DNA from: Methanohalophilus halophilus
GTDB taxonomy: Archaea > Halobacteriota > Methanosarcinia > Methanosarcinales > Methanosarcinaceae
Assembly (NCBI RefSeq): GCF_001889405.1
Contig: NZ_CP017921.1
Location: forward strand, 1,958,960 to 2,022,959
Length of the DNA: 64,000 nt
Direction: 5' to 3'
The stretch's first letter is position 1. Every line of letters begins with the position of its first letter. This document shows positions 16,434 to 25,553 of the stretch, in pieces. The notes beneath the pieces were generated by a model. The model was not told the DNA's origin, ran no database searches, and worked only from the letters and a program-made list of their open reading frames with translations. Made by a program: the position numbers and the translations under genes.

Positions 16434-17094
16434 ACTTTCAATGTTGCTGATTCTTTTTACTAATATGGGGTCTGCAAATTTTGATGATATTGAATATGTA
16501 GATTATTATACAGATGAAAGGGCATTATCAGTTTATCTTGAATTAAAAAATGAGAAGATCTCAAGTTTCACAAATCCTGCTAGTAACATCTATGATCCAA
16601 ATTTCATCAAAGTATACGGTGAACTCCCAGAGATTGAAAATACTGGCCAGTTAGTTTCATATATCTATACTTTGAGAGATATAAGAGCTAATTCATATGA
16701 TAAAATTGGTCCCGATTTCTATCCTGAAGGAGATGTTGTGCTTTATGGATACAATACAGCAACCGGTTATTTTGCAATTGATCTTTACAGGAATGATAAT
16801 AATACAACGTATTCTGATGAAGAAATAGAGAAGATATACAATATTGTAAAAGAAGAAGCAGACAAGAATGGGATAGAAAACATACCAGTTGTTTTTAGGC
16901 TTACAAACAATATTGATGTGGTTGGTTACTATGATGTGAATTTTGGACCCCTGGATGAGACTTTAGAAGATAATAAAGAAGCTAACATCAGCGATTCTAA
17001 GGACACTGGAGAAGATCGATCCACTCCTGGATTTGGAGCATTTTTATGTCTAATGATGTTAGCGTTTGTATTCTATAAAGATCGTTTATTGTAA
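16414..17094 (+). CDS. secreted PGF-CTERM surface protein, unknown function
   Basis: 226 residues from an ATG at 16414 preceded by TTGGAGAAT. An N-terminal signal sequence (MYKIIVTLSMLLILFTNMGSA) is followed by an acidic ectodomain and, after a Ser/Asp/Glu-rich linker, the tail TPGFGAFLCLMMLAFVFYKD: a PGF-CTERM sorting signal of the type processed by archaeosortase A and replaced by a lipid anchor. The protein would sit in the S-layer or cell envelope. Its first bases overlap the antisense start of the old integrase fragment, so it adjoins an integration scar and may itself be acquired cargo. No catalytic motif recognised. Confidence 0.75.
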   Translation: MYKIIVTLSMLLILFTNMGSANFDDIEYVDYYTDERALSVYLELKNEKISSFTNPASNIYDPNFIKVYGELPEIENTGQLVSYIYTLRDIRANSYDKIGPDFYPEGDVVLYGYNTATGYFAIDLYRNDNNTTYSDEEIEKIYNIVKEEADKNGIENIPVVFRLTNNIDVVGYYDVNFGPLDETLEDNKEANISDSKDTGEDRSTPGFGAFLCLMMLAFVFYKDRLL

Positions 17095-17633
17095 TACTAT
17101 AAATGAAATAACGAATCGCTGTTGATGCTGGGAGGTGAAACCCCACTTTGGGAAGTGGAAATTCACATACTTCTAGGAGGAAGCAGCATATACTTGATCA
17201 AATAAAAACGGGCAGGTTCAAGCTTGTTGGAATCAGCCCGGTTTAAACTAAATAGTAAATTTGGGCTCTGTAGAAATCTTCGACCAGACAAAACATACAA
17301 TCTTGACACATCTGTCAAGATTGTGCAATACCACTTTTAATTTCACTTCTTTTACTTGGTTTCTATATTTCCTGGCTGTGCAGGATTTGTTGTATCGCTT
17401 TTTGTGTAATTTTGAGACGGATTATTTTTACGGCGACTTAGTGTACACTCTTCGACTGCAGTGAGGATGTAGGATAACTTTCCCTTCTGGAGAAATATTA
17501 AAACCGGAATTCTTTGAATGATAGAAAGATAATATTGTACACTTAAAGAATATCAGGTAATCAATTATCAGATGCTGAAGATAAAAGATAACAAGCGCTT
17601 AAATTATTATCTCAAAAAGAGGAAAAATTGAAA
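17095..17633. other. 539-base gap with insertion-sequence-like scars
   Basis: No convincing gene. Bases ~17110-17190 (GGGAGGTGAAACCCCACTT, then AAGTGG and GGAAGCAGCAT) resemble the structured right ends of IS200/IS605-group elements in methanogens, but no tnpA or tnpB is present. GGGCTCTGTAGAAATC at ~17264 resembles an IS terminal repeat; no partner copy is visible. A perfect 12-bp inverted repeat with a 4-base loop (17297-17324, ACAATCTTGACA) could be a terminator or a palindromic scar. These identifications rest on memory of sequence style and are weak. Confidence 0.35.
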
Positions 17634-18191
17634 TTATAGTTGGAGCTTTTTATCCAGCAGTATTTGATTTGAATAGGCACCTATAATCTGCAAACGCCAT
17701 TGACCCGAAGGATCGAAATATTCTACACCTCCTTCTGTCACTCTTACCTTATCATTTGTTATCCAAAAATTCCCGTCATAATGATTAAAATAGAAGATAT
17801 AAAATTTTTCGGCTGTTTCGACTTCTTTCCCTGTCATGTATATCGAATTTATAACTTCATGCCTTTCACCAGCGGGGTCGAACAGATATATTTCAGTGCC
17901 TTTTATCCCACTATGCGTTCCCTCCTCATATTCCTGGGATAACTGGTCTCCTGCGGTTTTTTGTAAAATGACAATAGGAATCTCTGGTTCTTCATTATTG
18001 ATTCCCGTTTCAGTTGTTGCTTCAAATGCAGCGAAAGATGGTTTTTGGAGGTCTGTTACATCGGAACTCAAAAATTGAGATCCAACGATTGCTGCCAGTA
18101 TTATTGTAATTATCAACATGAGAATAATACCAACGGCAGGTGCAATTCCATCATCCTATTGTGAAGGAAACAAACTGGTAGGCTTTATCAT
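17634..18191 (-). pseudogene. type IV pilin-like (DUF1628-type) gene with in-frame amber codon
   Basis: The frame starts at an ATG at 18191: MIKPTSLFPSQ, then TAG (18158-18156), then DDGIAPAVGIILMLIITIIL. The latter is a textbook archaeal class III (prepilin-type) signal and hydrophobic N-terminal helix, followed by a ~125-residue beta-rich ectodomain to a TAA stop. Without the TAG this is a complete 185-residue pilin/archaellin-like protein. The amber lies in the leader that prepilin peptidase would normally remove. Either it is a nonsense mutation (a later in-frame Met at 18119 lies inside the helix and would lose the signal) or it is read through as pyrrolysine. Confidence 0.7.
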
Positions 18192-18421
18192 ATGAAAAGA
18201 AATACAATTATAATTTATATATTTATTGATATTAGTAAACTGCAGTATACTGTTATTTCTTGTTTTTTACTTTAAAGATATATTGATTATTTTTATATCT
18301 TAGAATCCAGAAAAAAATCCTTATCCTGTATTCCTTCCTATGCAAAACCACACCATACTTTTGCACAACATGTAAACAGCGTTATATGTTACAATGTACA
18401 TTTATTATGTAAGGGAGATGC
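18192..18421 (+). promoter_or_regulatory. A/T-rich intergenic region with promoter for the corrinoid operon
   Basis: 230 bases between divergent genes. Several A/T-rich TATA-like stretches are present (ATTTATATATTTATTG near 18212-18230 and ATATTGATTATTTTTATATC near 18280-18300). AGGGAGATGC immediately precedes the ATG of the corrinoid protein and is a good RBS. Which box serves which gene cannot be decided by eye. Confidence 0.35.
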
Positions 18422-19078
18422 ATGACATCAGAAGAAGAAATTCTCGGGCAATTATACAAATCCTTTATAGAAAACAATGAAAAAGGAGTATACAGGGCCA
18501 TTGATAAGTGGTTTGAAAGGGACTATGGGGAAAAACAACTCCTATTCAAACTTATTGAAGCTCAGGAGGAGATTGCCAGAAGATTTGAAGAAAATGAATG
18601 TTTCCTTGCCGATTTAATGAAGTCAACAACCATTCTTCAAAAATCCAACAAGCTCATTACTGAAAAAATGGCCAACGAAGGTATTGTTTCTAAAAACAAG
18701 CCAACTGTAGTCATAGGAACTGTAAAAAATGACACGCATGATCTGGGAAAAAATATTGCTGCATGCAGGCTTCAAATTGCAGGGTTCAAGGTAATTGATC
18801 TGGGCAGGGATCTGCATACATCAGAAATTGTTGATGCTACAATTAAGAATAAAGCCGCCATACTTGCAGTGTCATCAATGACAAGCATCACAATGGGCCA
18901 CCTCAGGGAAATAGTTGAGCTGCTAAAAGAAAAAGGATACAGAGAAAATGTAAAAATAATGGTCAGCGGTGCTCCGGTAACACAGGAATACGCTGATAGG
19001 ATAGGGGCAGATGCGTATGTAAGGACTGCATCAGAAGCCGTGGAAACTGCTGAAAATTTTATAAATCAGAAAAACTGA
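18422..19078 (+). CDS. methyltransferase corrinoid (cobalamin-binding) protein
   Basis: 218 residues with the two-domain plan of MtaC/MtbC/MtmC proteins: an N-terminal four-helix cap (about 1-85) and a C-terminal Rossmann B12 domain (about 90-215) with the cobalt-ligand motif DTHDLG (D-x-H-x-x-G) and the later SSMTSIT and SGAPVT stretches. Such proteins carry a methyl group from a substrate-specific MT1 enzyme to an MT2 enzyme that makes methyl-CoM. No MT1 is adjacent, so the substrate cannot be named. The next gene (DUF1638) follows after 15 bases. Confidence 0.88.
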   Translation: MTSEEEILGQLYKSFIENNEKGVYRAIDKWFERDYGEKQLLFKLIEAQEEIARRFEENECFLADLMKSTTILQKSNKLITEKMANEGIVSKNKPTVVIGTVKNDTHDLGKNIAACRLQIAGFKVIDLGRDLHTSEIVDATIKNKAAILAVSSMTSITMGHLREIVELLKEKGYRENVKIMVSGAPVTQEYADRIGADAYVRTASEAVETAENFINQKN

Positions 19079-19093
19079 AAAGGAGACGAAATC

Positions 19094-19897
19094 ATGCCAT
19101 CACTATACATTGTTTCCTGTCGCATGTTTGAGGATGAACTGGTACACATATTTGAGGAAGAAAAAAATATTGACCTTCTAATTGTTGAAAATGAAAATAC
19201 AGAAGGTATCGAAAATAAACTAAATGAACATTCCATAAAATACAAAAAAATATCACCGGAAAATATTGATAGAAATCCAGGCAAAAAGGAAGATTTCATT
19301 GTTGTATTGCATCTTCTGGAATTTGCACTGGATGCCGAACCTTCACTTCTCAAAGATAAAGTCTACAGGACTATTGAGGAAAACGGAAAATACTTTGATG
19401 GCATCCTTGTTTTTTACGGCCTGTGTGGCAATGTTCTTGGTTCACTCGAAGAAGATTTTGCCTACCTCAATATTCCAGTACGAATTCTCAAGGATGCTTA
19501 CGGAAATGTAGTAGACGACTGTATATGTGCTGCATTCGGCAACAGGGAATCCTACATGGAAGCAATGCAGGGAGATGAAAGAGGAGAAGGGACATACTTC
19601 CTTACACCAATGCAGGCAGCTAACTGGAGAGAAATGCTTGTCCTCGCAAAACTTACACCTGATCCCAACGATATTGAAATGACTAAAACTGTTTTTGATT
19701 ATTCCGGCTATAAAAATGTAGGGAAAGTCGACACAGGTTTGCACTATGAGAAGGATTTCGAAAACACAGTTGAAGAATTTGCTACACTCTTTGGTTTCAA
19801 AAAACGTATATTTACCGGTTCCACGAAAATTACTGATCAGAATTATCATTCAATAAAGAATGATATACTTAAAAAAAGTGGACAGTTCGAAATCTAA
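19094..19897 (+). CDS. DUF1638 family protein, partner of a corrinoid protein
   Basis: 267 residues matching DUF1638: the FYGLCGNVLG and PMQAANWREML segments and a start of the type SLYIVSCRMFEDEL. The function of the family is not established; members often sit beside corrinoid methyltransferase genes. Here it is in an operon with one, behind an AAGGAGACG RBS. A role in methyl transfer or corrinoid handling is an inference from context. Confidence 0.85.
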   Translation: MPSLYIVSCRMFEDELVHIFEEEKNIDLLIVENENTEGIENKLNEHSIKYKKISPENIDRNPGKKEDFIVVLHLLEFALDAEPSLLKDKVYRTIEENGKYFDGILVFYGLCGNVLGSLEEDFAYLNIPVRILKDAYGNVVDDCICAAFGNRESYMEAMQGDERGEGTYFLTPMQAANWREMLVLAKLTPDPNDIEMTKTVFDYSGYKNVGKVDTGLHYEKDFENTVEEFATLFGFKKRIFTGSTKITDQNYHSIKNDILKKSGQFEI

Positions 19898-20012
19898 ATA
19901 CCAAATATATCTCTGAATTTCAAATTGGACTGGTTCGTTGCCGGAGAAATAATCTATCAGCTGAAAAATTCGTTATCTTTGCCAGTCATTTCACCTCTTA
20001 TAGGATGATTGC

Positions 20013-22700
20013 TTAATTAAAAGGAATCGTGAATGTAAAGGTACTTCCTTTTCCGACTTCACTCTCCACCCATATATTCCCTTCATGCATCTCCACGTAT
20101 TTATTCACAAGTGCAAGACCCAGGCCAGTACCACCAAAGTTTCTGTTAGCAGATGAATCGACTTGTTTGAAGGGATCAAATATACTTTTTTGTTTATCCT
20201 CGGGGATGCCAATTCCAGTATCTGAAACTGATATTTGGGCAGTGTTATCAACAGTGTTCAAATAAACCTTTACTTCTCCTTTTTCATGTGTGAATTTGAT
20301 TGCATTACTGAGTAAATTATGCAGGATTTGTTTGAATTTTCCCCTATCAGCACACATTTCAGAAATTTTAGAATTATTGATAAATCGGATGTCAATAGAT
20401 TTTTTCATTGCCAGAGGTTTGATCAATCCTATAACATTCTCTATATTTTCTGGTAAATTAACCCTTTCAGGTTCATAATCCATCTTACCGGCTTCAACTT
20501 TTGAAATATCAAGAATGTCATTTATTAGTTCTAGTAAATGCTCCCCACTGTTGAGAATGTTATGCGAATATATTAACTCCTTTTCATCCAGATTACCAGA
20601 AGGATTTTGATCCAGGATTTGTGAAAAACCAATTATGGAATTAAGAGGTGTTCTTAATTCGTGACTCATATTTGCAAGGAATTCTGATTTGGTACGATTT
20701 GTTTCTTCTGCAAGTATTTTTGACTTTATAAGTGCATTTTCAGCCATTTTGCGATCCGTAATGTCAATATGAGTGCCTGTCATCCTTATGGGTTTTTGGC
20801 CGTCTTTACTCCATTCAACAACACGCCCACGGTCTTCTACCCACATCCAATAGTCATTCTTATGTTTCATACGCAATTGGCACTCATAGAATTCGGTTTC
20901 ACCTGCAAAATGTTTATTTAACAATTCTTCAGCCCGCTTGTAATCGCTGGGATGAGTCAGATCAATCCATGTCTGGATATTGACAGGTGCAAGTTCGTCA
21001 AGTGCGTATCCAACGATTTCAGCCCATCTTTCATCAAAATATGCCTCGCCTGTCTGCACATACCAATCCCAAATCCCTGCCTGGGTACCCTTTAATGCAA
21101 GATCCAGTCTATCTTCACTTTGCTTAACTTTTGCTTGCGCTAATTTACGGTTGGTTATATCCTGAACGTGGACGAGATAACCATCTATACAATCCATACA
21201 TAATGCAGATATTTTCACATTTACATGGATGATACCTGAACGACTTGTATTATACAAACCTAGATTTTTGACCAGTTCAAAATCAAAGATGGTCTCATAC
21301 TCAACCGTTTCACCTGCAAGCAACTGTTCTCTTGTGTAAGCAGGTAAATTTGGGTCATCAAAAAGATTGAATCCTTGTACCTCTGCAATATCAGATATAC
21401 CAAAAAGTTTCAAACAGGAAGTATTCACATCGACTAAATGTCCTTCAGAATTGTAAATTTCAATGGGAATCGGAGATTCTGAATAAATTTCCCTGAATCT
21501 TTTTTCACTTTTGGTTAATGCTATTTCCATAGATTTACGTTCAGTAATATCCAAAATACTGATTAGTACACGGGGTTCCTCTTCATCTATATGCAGAAGG
21601 GAGGTCGAAATAAGAAATGTCAATTCTTTTTCTTTCCCCCCTACAGAAAATGGAAGCGTGGCTTCCACCATATCATGGGGATTACCTGTTTCAAAAGTGT
21701 CCAACACTGTATTTTTAACAGTACATTCGTCACAGAAAGGACCATATCCACAACCCTTTGGGTCATCAAGATGATGGACACATCTTAAGGTTTCACCAGC
21801 CCTTACACCTATCAGATTGCTTGCAGAGGAGTTGGCGAATTTTGATCCATAGTCGTTTATTTTTCTAATTCTCCCCTCTTTATCCACTAACAACATAATT
21901 AGAGGAGCATTTTTGTATATCGCTGCAAGTTCATCTTCACTTTTTATTAGTTTTTCTTCCGCAAGTTTACGCTCAGTTATATCATATGATATGCCAATTA
22001 TACCCGTCATATCTCCATTATCATCTATAATTGGAGTATTGGTCACGTGAGCAAGAAATTCCGTTCCGTCGGTTCTATATACTTCAAACTCTCCCTTCCA
22101 GCTTTTACCTTGCGACAGGTTAGTCATTATTTCTCTGGCTTGTTCCCTTGTGGCTGTTGCAGGAGTGACGTTTACAATATTTGATCCTTTAACTTCTTCA
22201 AGGCTGCACCCATACAAATACTCAGCTGCTTTATTCATATACTCGATATAACCTGCAGAATCGGTGGCAATAACAGCTTCCCCCACAGAATTCAACATAT
22301 GAGTCTGTTTTTTTACCTCTTCTTCGGCAAGTTTGCGCTCGGTTATATCTATGTGTTGCAATAGGACACTTGTGGGAATAGCTTTTGAAAGAGGCGTGGC
22401 TTTCATCAAAAACCAGCGCTTTTTTTCAGGGCTGTGGCACGGGTATTCGAGATTGAAAGTTCTTTTTCTCCCATAGATAACGTCCTTTATGCCTTCTAAT
22501 GCAATTTTAGCTTCATCCGAGTGTTCACCGGTTGCTTTTTCGCATACATTCAGATAATTGATACCTTCACTGCACTTTTCCGGGCTTAAACCATTATCTT
22601 TTGCAAATTGCTTCCAGCTCTTATTGGCATAGGATATTATTCCATCTGGAGAAATTATTGCTATATTATCTTCCCATAAATCAAATAATTCCTTATTCAA
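20013..22700 (-). CDS. multi-PAS sensor histidine kinase
   Basis: 895 residues, soluble, no membrane segment. About five PAS domains in tandem (starting near residues 10, 135, 260, 395 and 530), each closed by an ITERK/ITDRK-type linker, then a HisKA domain with phosphoacceptor His in FLANMSHELRTPLNSIIGFS (~680) and a HATPase_c domain with DTGIGIP and GGTGLGLALV. The third PAS contains a Cys cluster (HHLDDPKGCGYGPFCDECTV), suggesting metal, heme or redox sensing. The start is a TTG at 22700 (LNKELFDLW), as no in-frame ATG fits. It has no receiver domain; its partner regulator is not in the window. It is convergent with the corrinoid/DUF1638 operon. Confidence 0.92.
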   Translation of the reverse strand: MNKELFDLWEDNIAIISPDGIISYANKSWKQFAKDNGLSPEKCSEGINYLNVCEKATGEHSDEAKIALEGIKDVIYGRKRTFNLEYPCHSPEKKRWFLMKATPLSKAIPTSVLLQHIDITERKLAEEEVKKQTHMLNSVGEAVIATDSAGYIEYMNKAAEYLYGCSLEEVKGSNIVNVTPATATREQAREIMTNLSQGKSWKGEFEVYRTDGTEFLAHVTNTPIIDDNGDMTGIIGISYDITERKLAEEKLIKSEDELAAIYKNAPLIMLLVDKEGRIRKINDYGSKFANSSASNLIGVRAGETLRCVHHLDDPKGCGYGPFCDECTVKNTVLDTFETGNPHDMVEATLPFSVGGKEKELTFLISTSLLHIDEEEPRVLISILDITERKSMEIALTKSEKRFREIYSESPIPIEIYNSEGHLVDVNTSCLKLFGISDIAEVQGFNLFDDPNLPAYTREQLLAGETVEYETIFDFELVKNLGLYNTSRSGIIHVNVKISALCMDCIDGYLVHVQDITNRKLAQAKVKQSEDRLDLALKGTQAGIWDWYVQTGEAYFDERWAEIVGYALDELAPVNIQTWIDLTHPSDYKRAEELLNKHFAGETEFYECQLRMKHKNDYWMWVEDRGRVVEWSKDGQKPIRMTGTHIDITDRKMAENALIKSKILAEETNRTKSEFLANMSHELRTPLNSIIGFSQILDQNPSGNLDEKELIYSHNILNSGEHLLELINDILDISKVEAGKMDYEPERVNLPENIENVIGLIKPLAMKKSIDIRFINNSKISEMCADRGKFKQILHNLLSNAIKFTHEKGEVKVYLNTVDNTAQISVSDTGIGIPEDKQKSIFDPFKQVDSSANRNFGGTGLGLALVNKYVEMHEGNIWVESEVGKGSTFTFTIPFN

Positions 22701-23193
22701 AGAATCCCCATTGGTTGTTTTAGTAAGAATAAAATGTACTTTTATGTTAAAGAAGCAAATATTCAGTGAAATGAGTTGTCAAATTATATAGTATTTCTGC
22801 ATATATTATAAAAAATTACATATCCAAATACTTTGATAATTTATTTTATGTACATTGTAAATATAATAATGCTTATTCAAAAGTATCTGTGAATACATCA
22901 GTATTTTCATTACCCTTCGGTTCAAAGTATATTTCTGGAAATTGCATCTGATAGAACTGGCTCTGTCTTTTCCTTGTGAAAATTTGTAAAAATGCATGAT
23001 TGCAATATCAGAGTGAAGTGAAATAGAAAAAGGAAGTACTTTACATTTACAATGCCTTTTGATAAATCCATGAACTAACCCTTACTAAACCCCCAAATAA
23101 ACCGTCTGCTTTCCTACATTTGCAAGTGATATTGCAGGTTTGATAGTTCTGGATTCCAGTAACCTGAAATCCAGCCACTTTTCCCTGTCAATA
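22701..23193. other. A/T-rich gap, possible small frame at 23085-23216
   Basis: Bases 22701-23084 show only A/T-rich sequence with the promoter of the large kinase. A minus-strand frame 23216-23085 encodes 43 residues (MWIISPLDIDREKWLDFRLL... ending QTVYLGV) of quite protein-like composition and overlaps the end of the MASE1-like gene in another frame. It could be a tiny gene or the original C-terminus of that gene after a frameshift. It ends in TAG, which is rare here, so I rate it low. Confidence 0.25.
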
Positions 23194-23829
23194 TCAAGAG
23201 GAGAAATTATCCACATATGATTTTGTTTGTTTTATATAAGGGGTTATGTACCGTAACAAAAATGGAATTAAAACAATTGCTACTACAATATTACCCAAAA
23301 ACCAGCCTTCAAAAGCTGTAAAGAATTCAGCCCATGTGATCATCCCATCCAGAAACAGCGTATAGGAACCCCATAGAGCACCGACAAAATTGTTGATAAA
23401 GACACCAAAAACAAGGAATACAAGGAAATCTCTTTTCGTTTTTAAGCCGATGTCAGCCTTGAAGTAAGCAAAAGCAGCCAGTGGGATCAATACCTGCCAT
23501 AAATCAGCAAAAGACCATATTATGTTAAGCTTCAGAGGCATACTCGCCAGGATTCCGGCACCAACCATACAGCCCAGATATGCAGAAAGAGCTCCCCATA
23601 TTCCATACCACAGGGCAAAAACAATCATAAAAGAAACTGCAAAGTAAAGTCCAGAAACCCCCGGTGCAAGTTCCACAGGAGATTTTACCACTGCAAATCT
23701 TGACAAAAGGGCATTGACCAGAGTAAGGAAGAGAAAAATATTAACATAGGTTGATAGCGAATCAATGCTGTATTGTACAGCTTTTCTTTCTTCACCAAAA
23801 ACAACAGGTATAACTTCACATCCTGACAA
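23194..23829 (-). CDS. MASE1-like integral membrane protein
   Basis: 211 residues, about six membrane helices after a ~25-residue soluble N-terminus. The last helices (LWGSYTLFLDG... WFLGNIVVAIVLIPFLLRYITP) resemble the end of MASE1-type sensory membrane domains, which usually carry a fused output domain; none follows here. The start (TTG at 23829) is uncertain. It is divergent from a PAS histidine kinase 125 bases away, so the pair may work as a split membrane sensor. An alternative is a small transporter of the ECF S-component kind. Confidence 0.6.
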   Translation of the reverse strand: MSGCEVIPVVFGEERKAVQYSIDSLSTYVNIFLFLTLVNALLSRFAVVKSPVELAPGVSGLYFAVSFMIVFALWYGIWGALSAYLGCMVGAGILASMPLKLNIIWSFADLWQVLIPLAAFAYFKADIGLKTKRDFLVFLVFGVFINNFVGALWGSYTLFLDGMITWAEFFTAFEGWFLGNIVVAIVLIPFLLRYITPYIKQTKSYVDNFSS

Positions 23830-23953
23830 CTAACTATTTATGATGCAAATGTATAAAAGATGCTTAATATATTACATAATAACTTCACACATATAAAAAC
23901 CCTGCCTTGATTTTAGGTAAATACACAATCCCTAGCTTCCCGGAAAGAAAAAG

Positions 23954-25375
23954 ATGGATGATAAAAATTACATTGATAATCCAGATCCCCTTCGATTAAA
24001 AGAATGGTTCAAAAAGCCATATTCTGTAACTGTTACTACTATCTTAATATTTATTCTCGTTCTCTACCCCACTTGGGTTTATGTTGCAAACTGGTTTGAA
24101 AACGTCTCTGCAAACGGGCTTGCATCAGGTGATGTGTCTTTTATCAAAGCCCTTTCTTTCATAATGATGCTCCTGGCCACAAATATAACTCATATGGTAC
24201 TCAGCAAGCATTTGAGTCTTTCGAAGACTGTAAAAGAACAGGAACACAAAATCGATCTTAGTGAAAGGAAATTCCAGACATTTATCGAAAATGTACCTAA
24301 TGTAGCGGTCCAGGGATTTAATCCCCATTACAAAGTGCACTACTGGAACTCTGCAAGTGAAAAGATGTATGGGTACCAAAAAGAAGAGGCAATTGGTAAA
24401 GATATGACCGAACTTGTAATTCCTGCTGAAAACAGGAATGTTTTCATTAATATTATTAATACCACACAAGAAGGCGGAAACCGTGCAAAATCATGGGAAA
24501 CTACATTCCTGAACAAAAAACGAGACGAGATTCCAGTATTTTCAAGTTATTCAACTGTGCAGGTGCCTGAAAACAATCTTGAGATATTTTCCATGGAAAT
24601 TGATCTGACCGAAAGGAAAAGAATGGAAAGGGAACTCATAAACGCAAAAAAGAAGGCAGAGGCTTCAAATGATGCAAAAAGTAACTTTCTGGCCAATATG
24701 AGCCATGAGCTGCGGACCCCTTTGAATTCAATAATAGGTTTTTCTGATTTGTTATCCAGTAATCATGCTGGTTCTTTAAATGAAAAACAAATCAAATATG
24801 CTCAGAATATATCTGTAAGTGGCAATCATCTTCTCGGAATCATCAATGACATATTGGATATATCAAAAGCAGAAGCCGGTAAATTGGACCTGCAATATGA
24901 GAATATTCAGGTACTCCGGATGCTTCAGGAAATTGTAGAGATAATGAAACCTACAGCAGCTGAGCGAAGAATTACAATCCACACCGAAATAGACCCAAAT
25001 GTTGAGACTATTGAAGCAGATAGTGGAAAATTGAAACAGATAATCTATAATCTTGCAGGCAATGCAATAAAGTTCTGTTATGACAACGGAAACGTCACAA
25101 TAAAAGTCAAGCGAAGGGAAAATTCAATCACATTTGAAATTGAAGATGATGGTATCGGTATAAAAGAAGAAGATTTAGATAAATTGTTCAAGCCTTTCAG
25201 CCAGCTCGATGAAACCACTAAAAAAGAATATGAAGGCACAGGATTAGGTTTATCCCTTGTAAAAAAACTGGTTGAGTTACATGGTGGAAAGGTGTGGGTA
25301 AAAAGTCAATACGGCAAATACTGTATATTCGGATTCAACCTTCCCCTAATCCCCGATGATAAAAATCTACAATAA
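23954..25375 (+). CDS. membrane-anchored PAS sensor histidine kinase
   Basis: 473 residues: two N-terminal membrane helices (about 25-45 and 65-85), one PAS domain (about 100-220, ending DLTERKRM), HisKA with FLANMSHELRTPLNSIIGFS (His near 248) and HATPase_c with DDGIGIKEEDL and GTGLGLSLVKKLVELHGG. It lacks a receiver domain. The catalytic half closely resembles that of the 895-residue kinase at 20-22.7 kb, so the two may be paralogues. Its promoter region is shared with the divergent MASE1-like gene. Confidence 0.92.
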   Translation: MDDKNYIDNPDPLRLKEWFKKPYSVTVTTILIFILVLYPTWVYVANWFENVSANGLASGDVSFIKALSFIMMLLATNITHMVLSKHLSLSKTVKEQEHKIDLSERKFQTFIENVPNVAVQGFNPHYKVHYWNSASEKMYGYQKEEAIGKDMTELVIPAENRNVFINIINTTQEGGNRAKSWETTFLNKKRDEIPVFSSYSTVQVPENNLEIFSMEIDLTERKRMERELINAKKKAEASNDAKSNFLANMSHELRTPLNSIIGFSDLLSSNHAGSLNEKQIKYAQNISVSGNHLLGIINDILDISKAEAGKLDLQYENIQVLRMLQEIVEIMKPTAAERRITIHTEIDPNVETIEADSGKLKQIIYNLAGNAIKFCYDNGNVTIKVKRRENSITFEIEDDGIGIKEEDLDKLFKPFSQLDETTKKEYEGTGLGLSLVKKLVELHGGKVWVKSQYGKYCIFGFNLPLIPDDKNLQ

Positions 25376-25553
25376 GGAGTGAAATCCCAAGGGCTGGAAC
25401 CTAAAAATATCAAAAGGATTTCTTAAGGGAATAATTTCTAAAACCCTACACTACGTTAATACTACAAATCGCAACAAAGAGTATACTTTTACCCGATTAT
25501 ACTAAATACAATCATAGCCATATTTTCTATAGAGATTAACGTGGGGGTATTAG

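Noticed and set aside
17261..17464. 67-codon plus-strand frame
   Set aside because: Spans the palindrome and IS-like terminal sequence; composition is random and there is no RBS.
22806..22997. 63-codon minus-strand frame in the kinase gap
   Set aside because: A/T-rich with no protein-like pattern or RBS; treated as intergenic.
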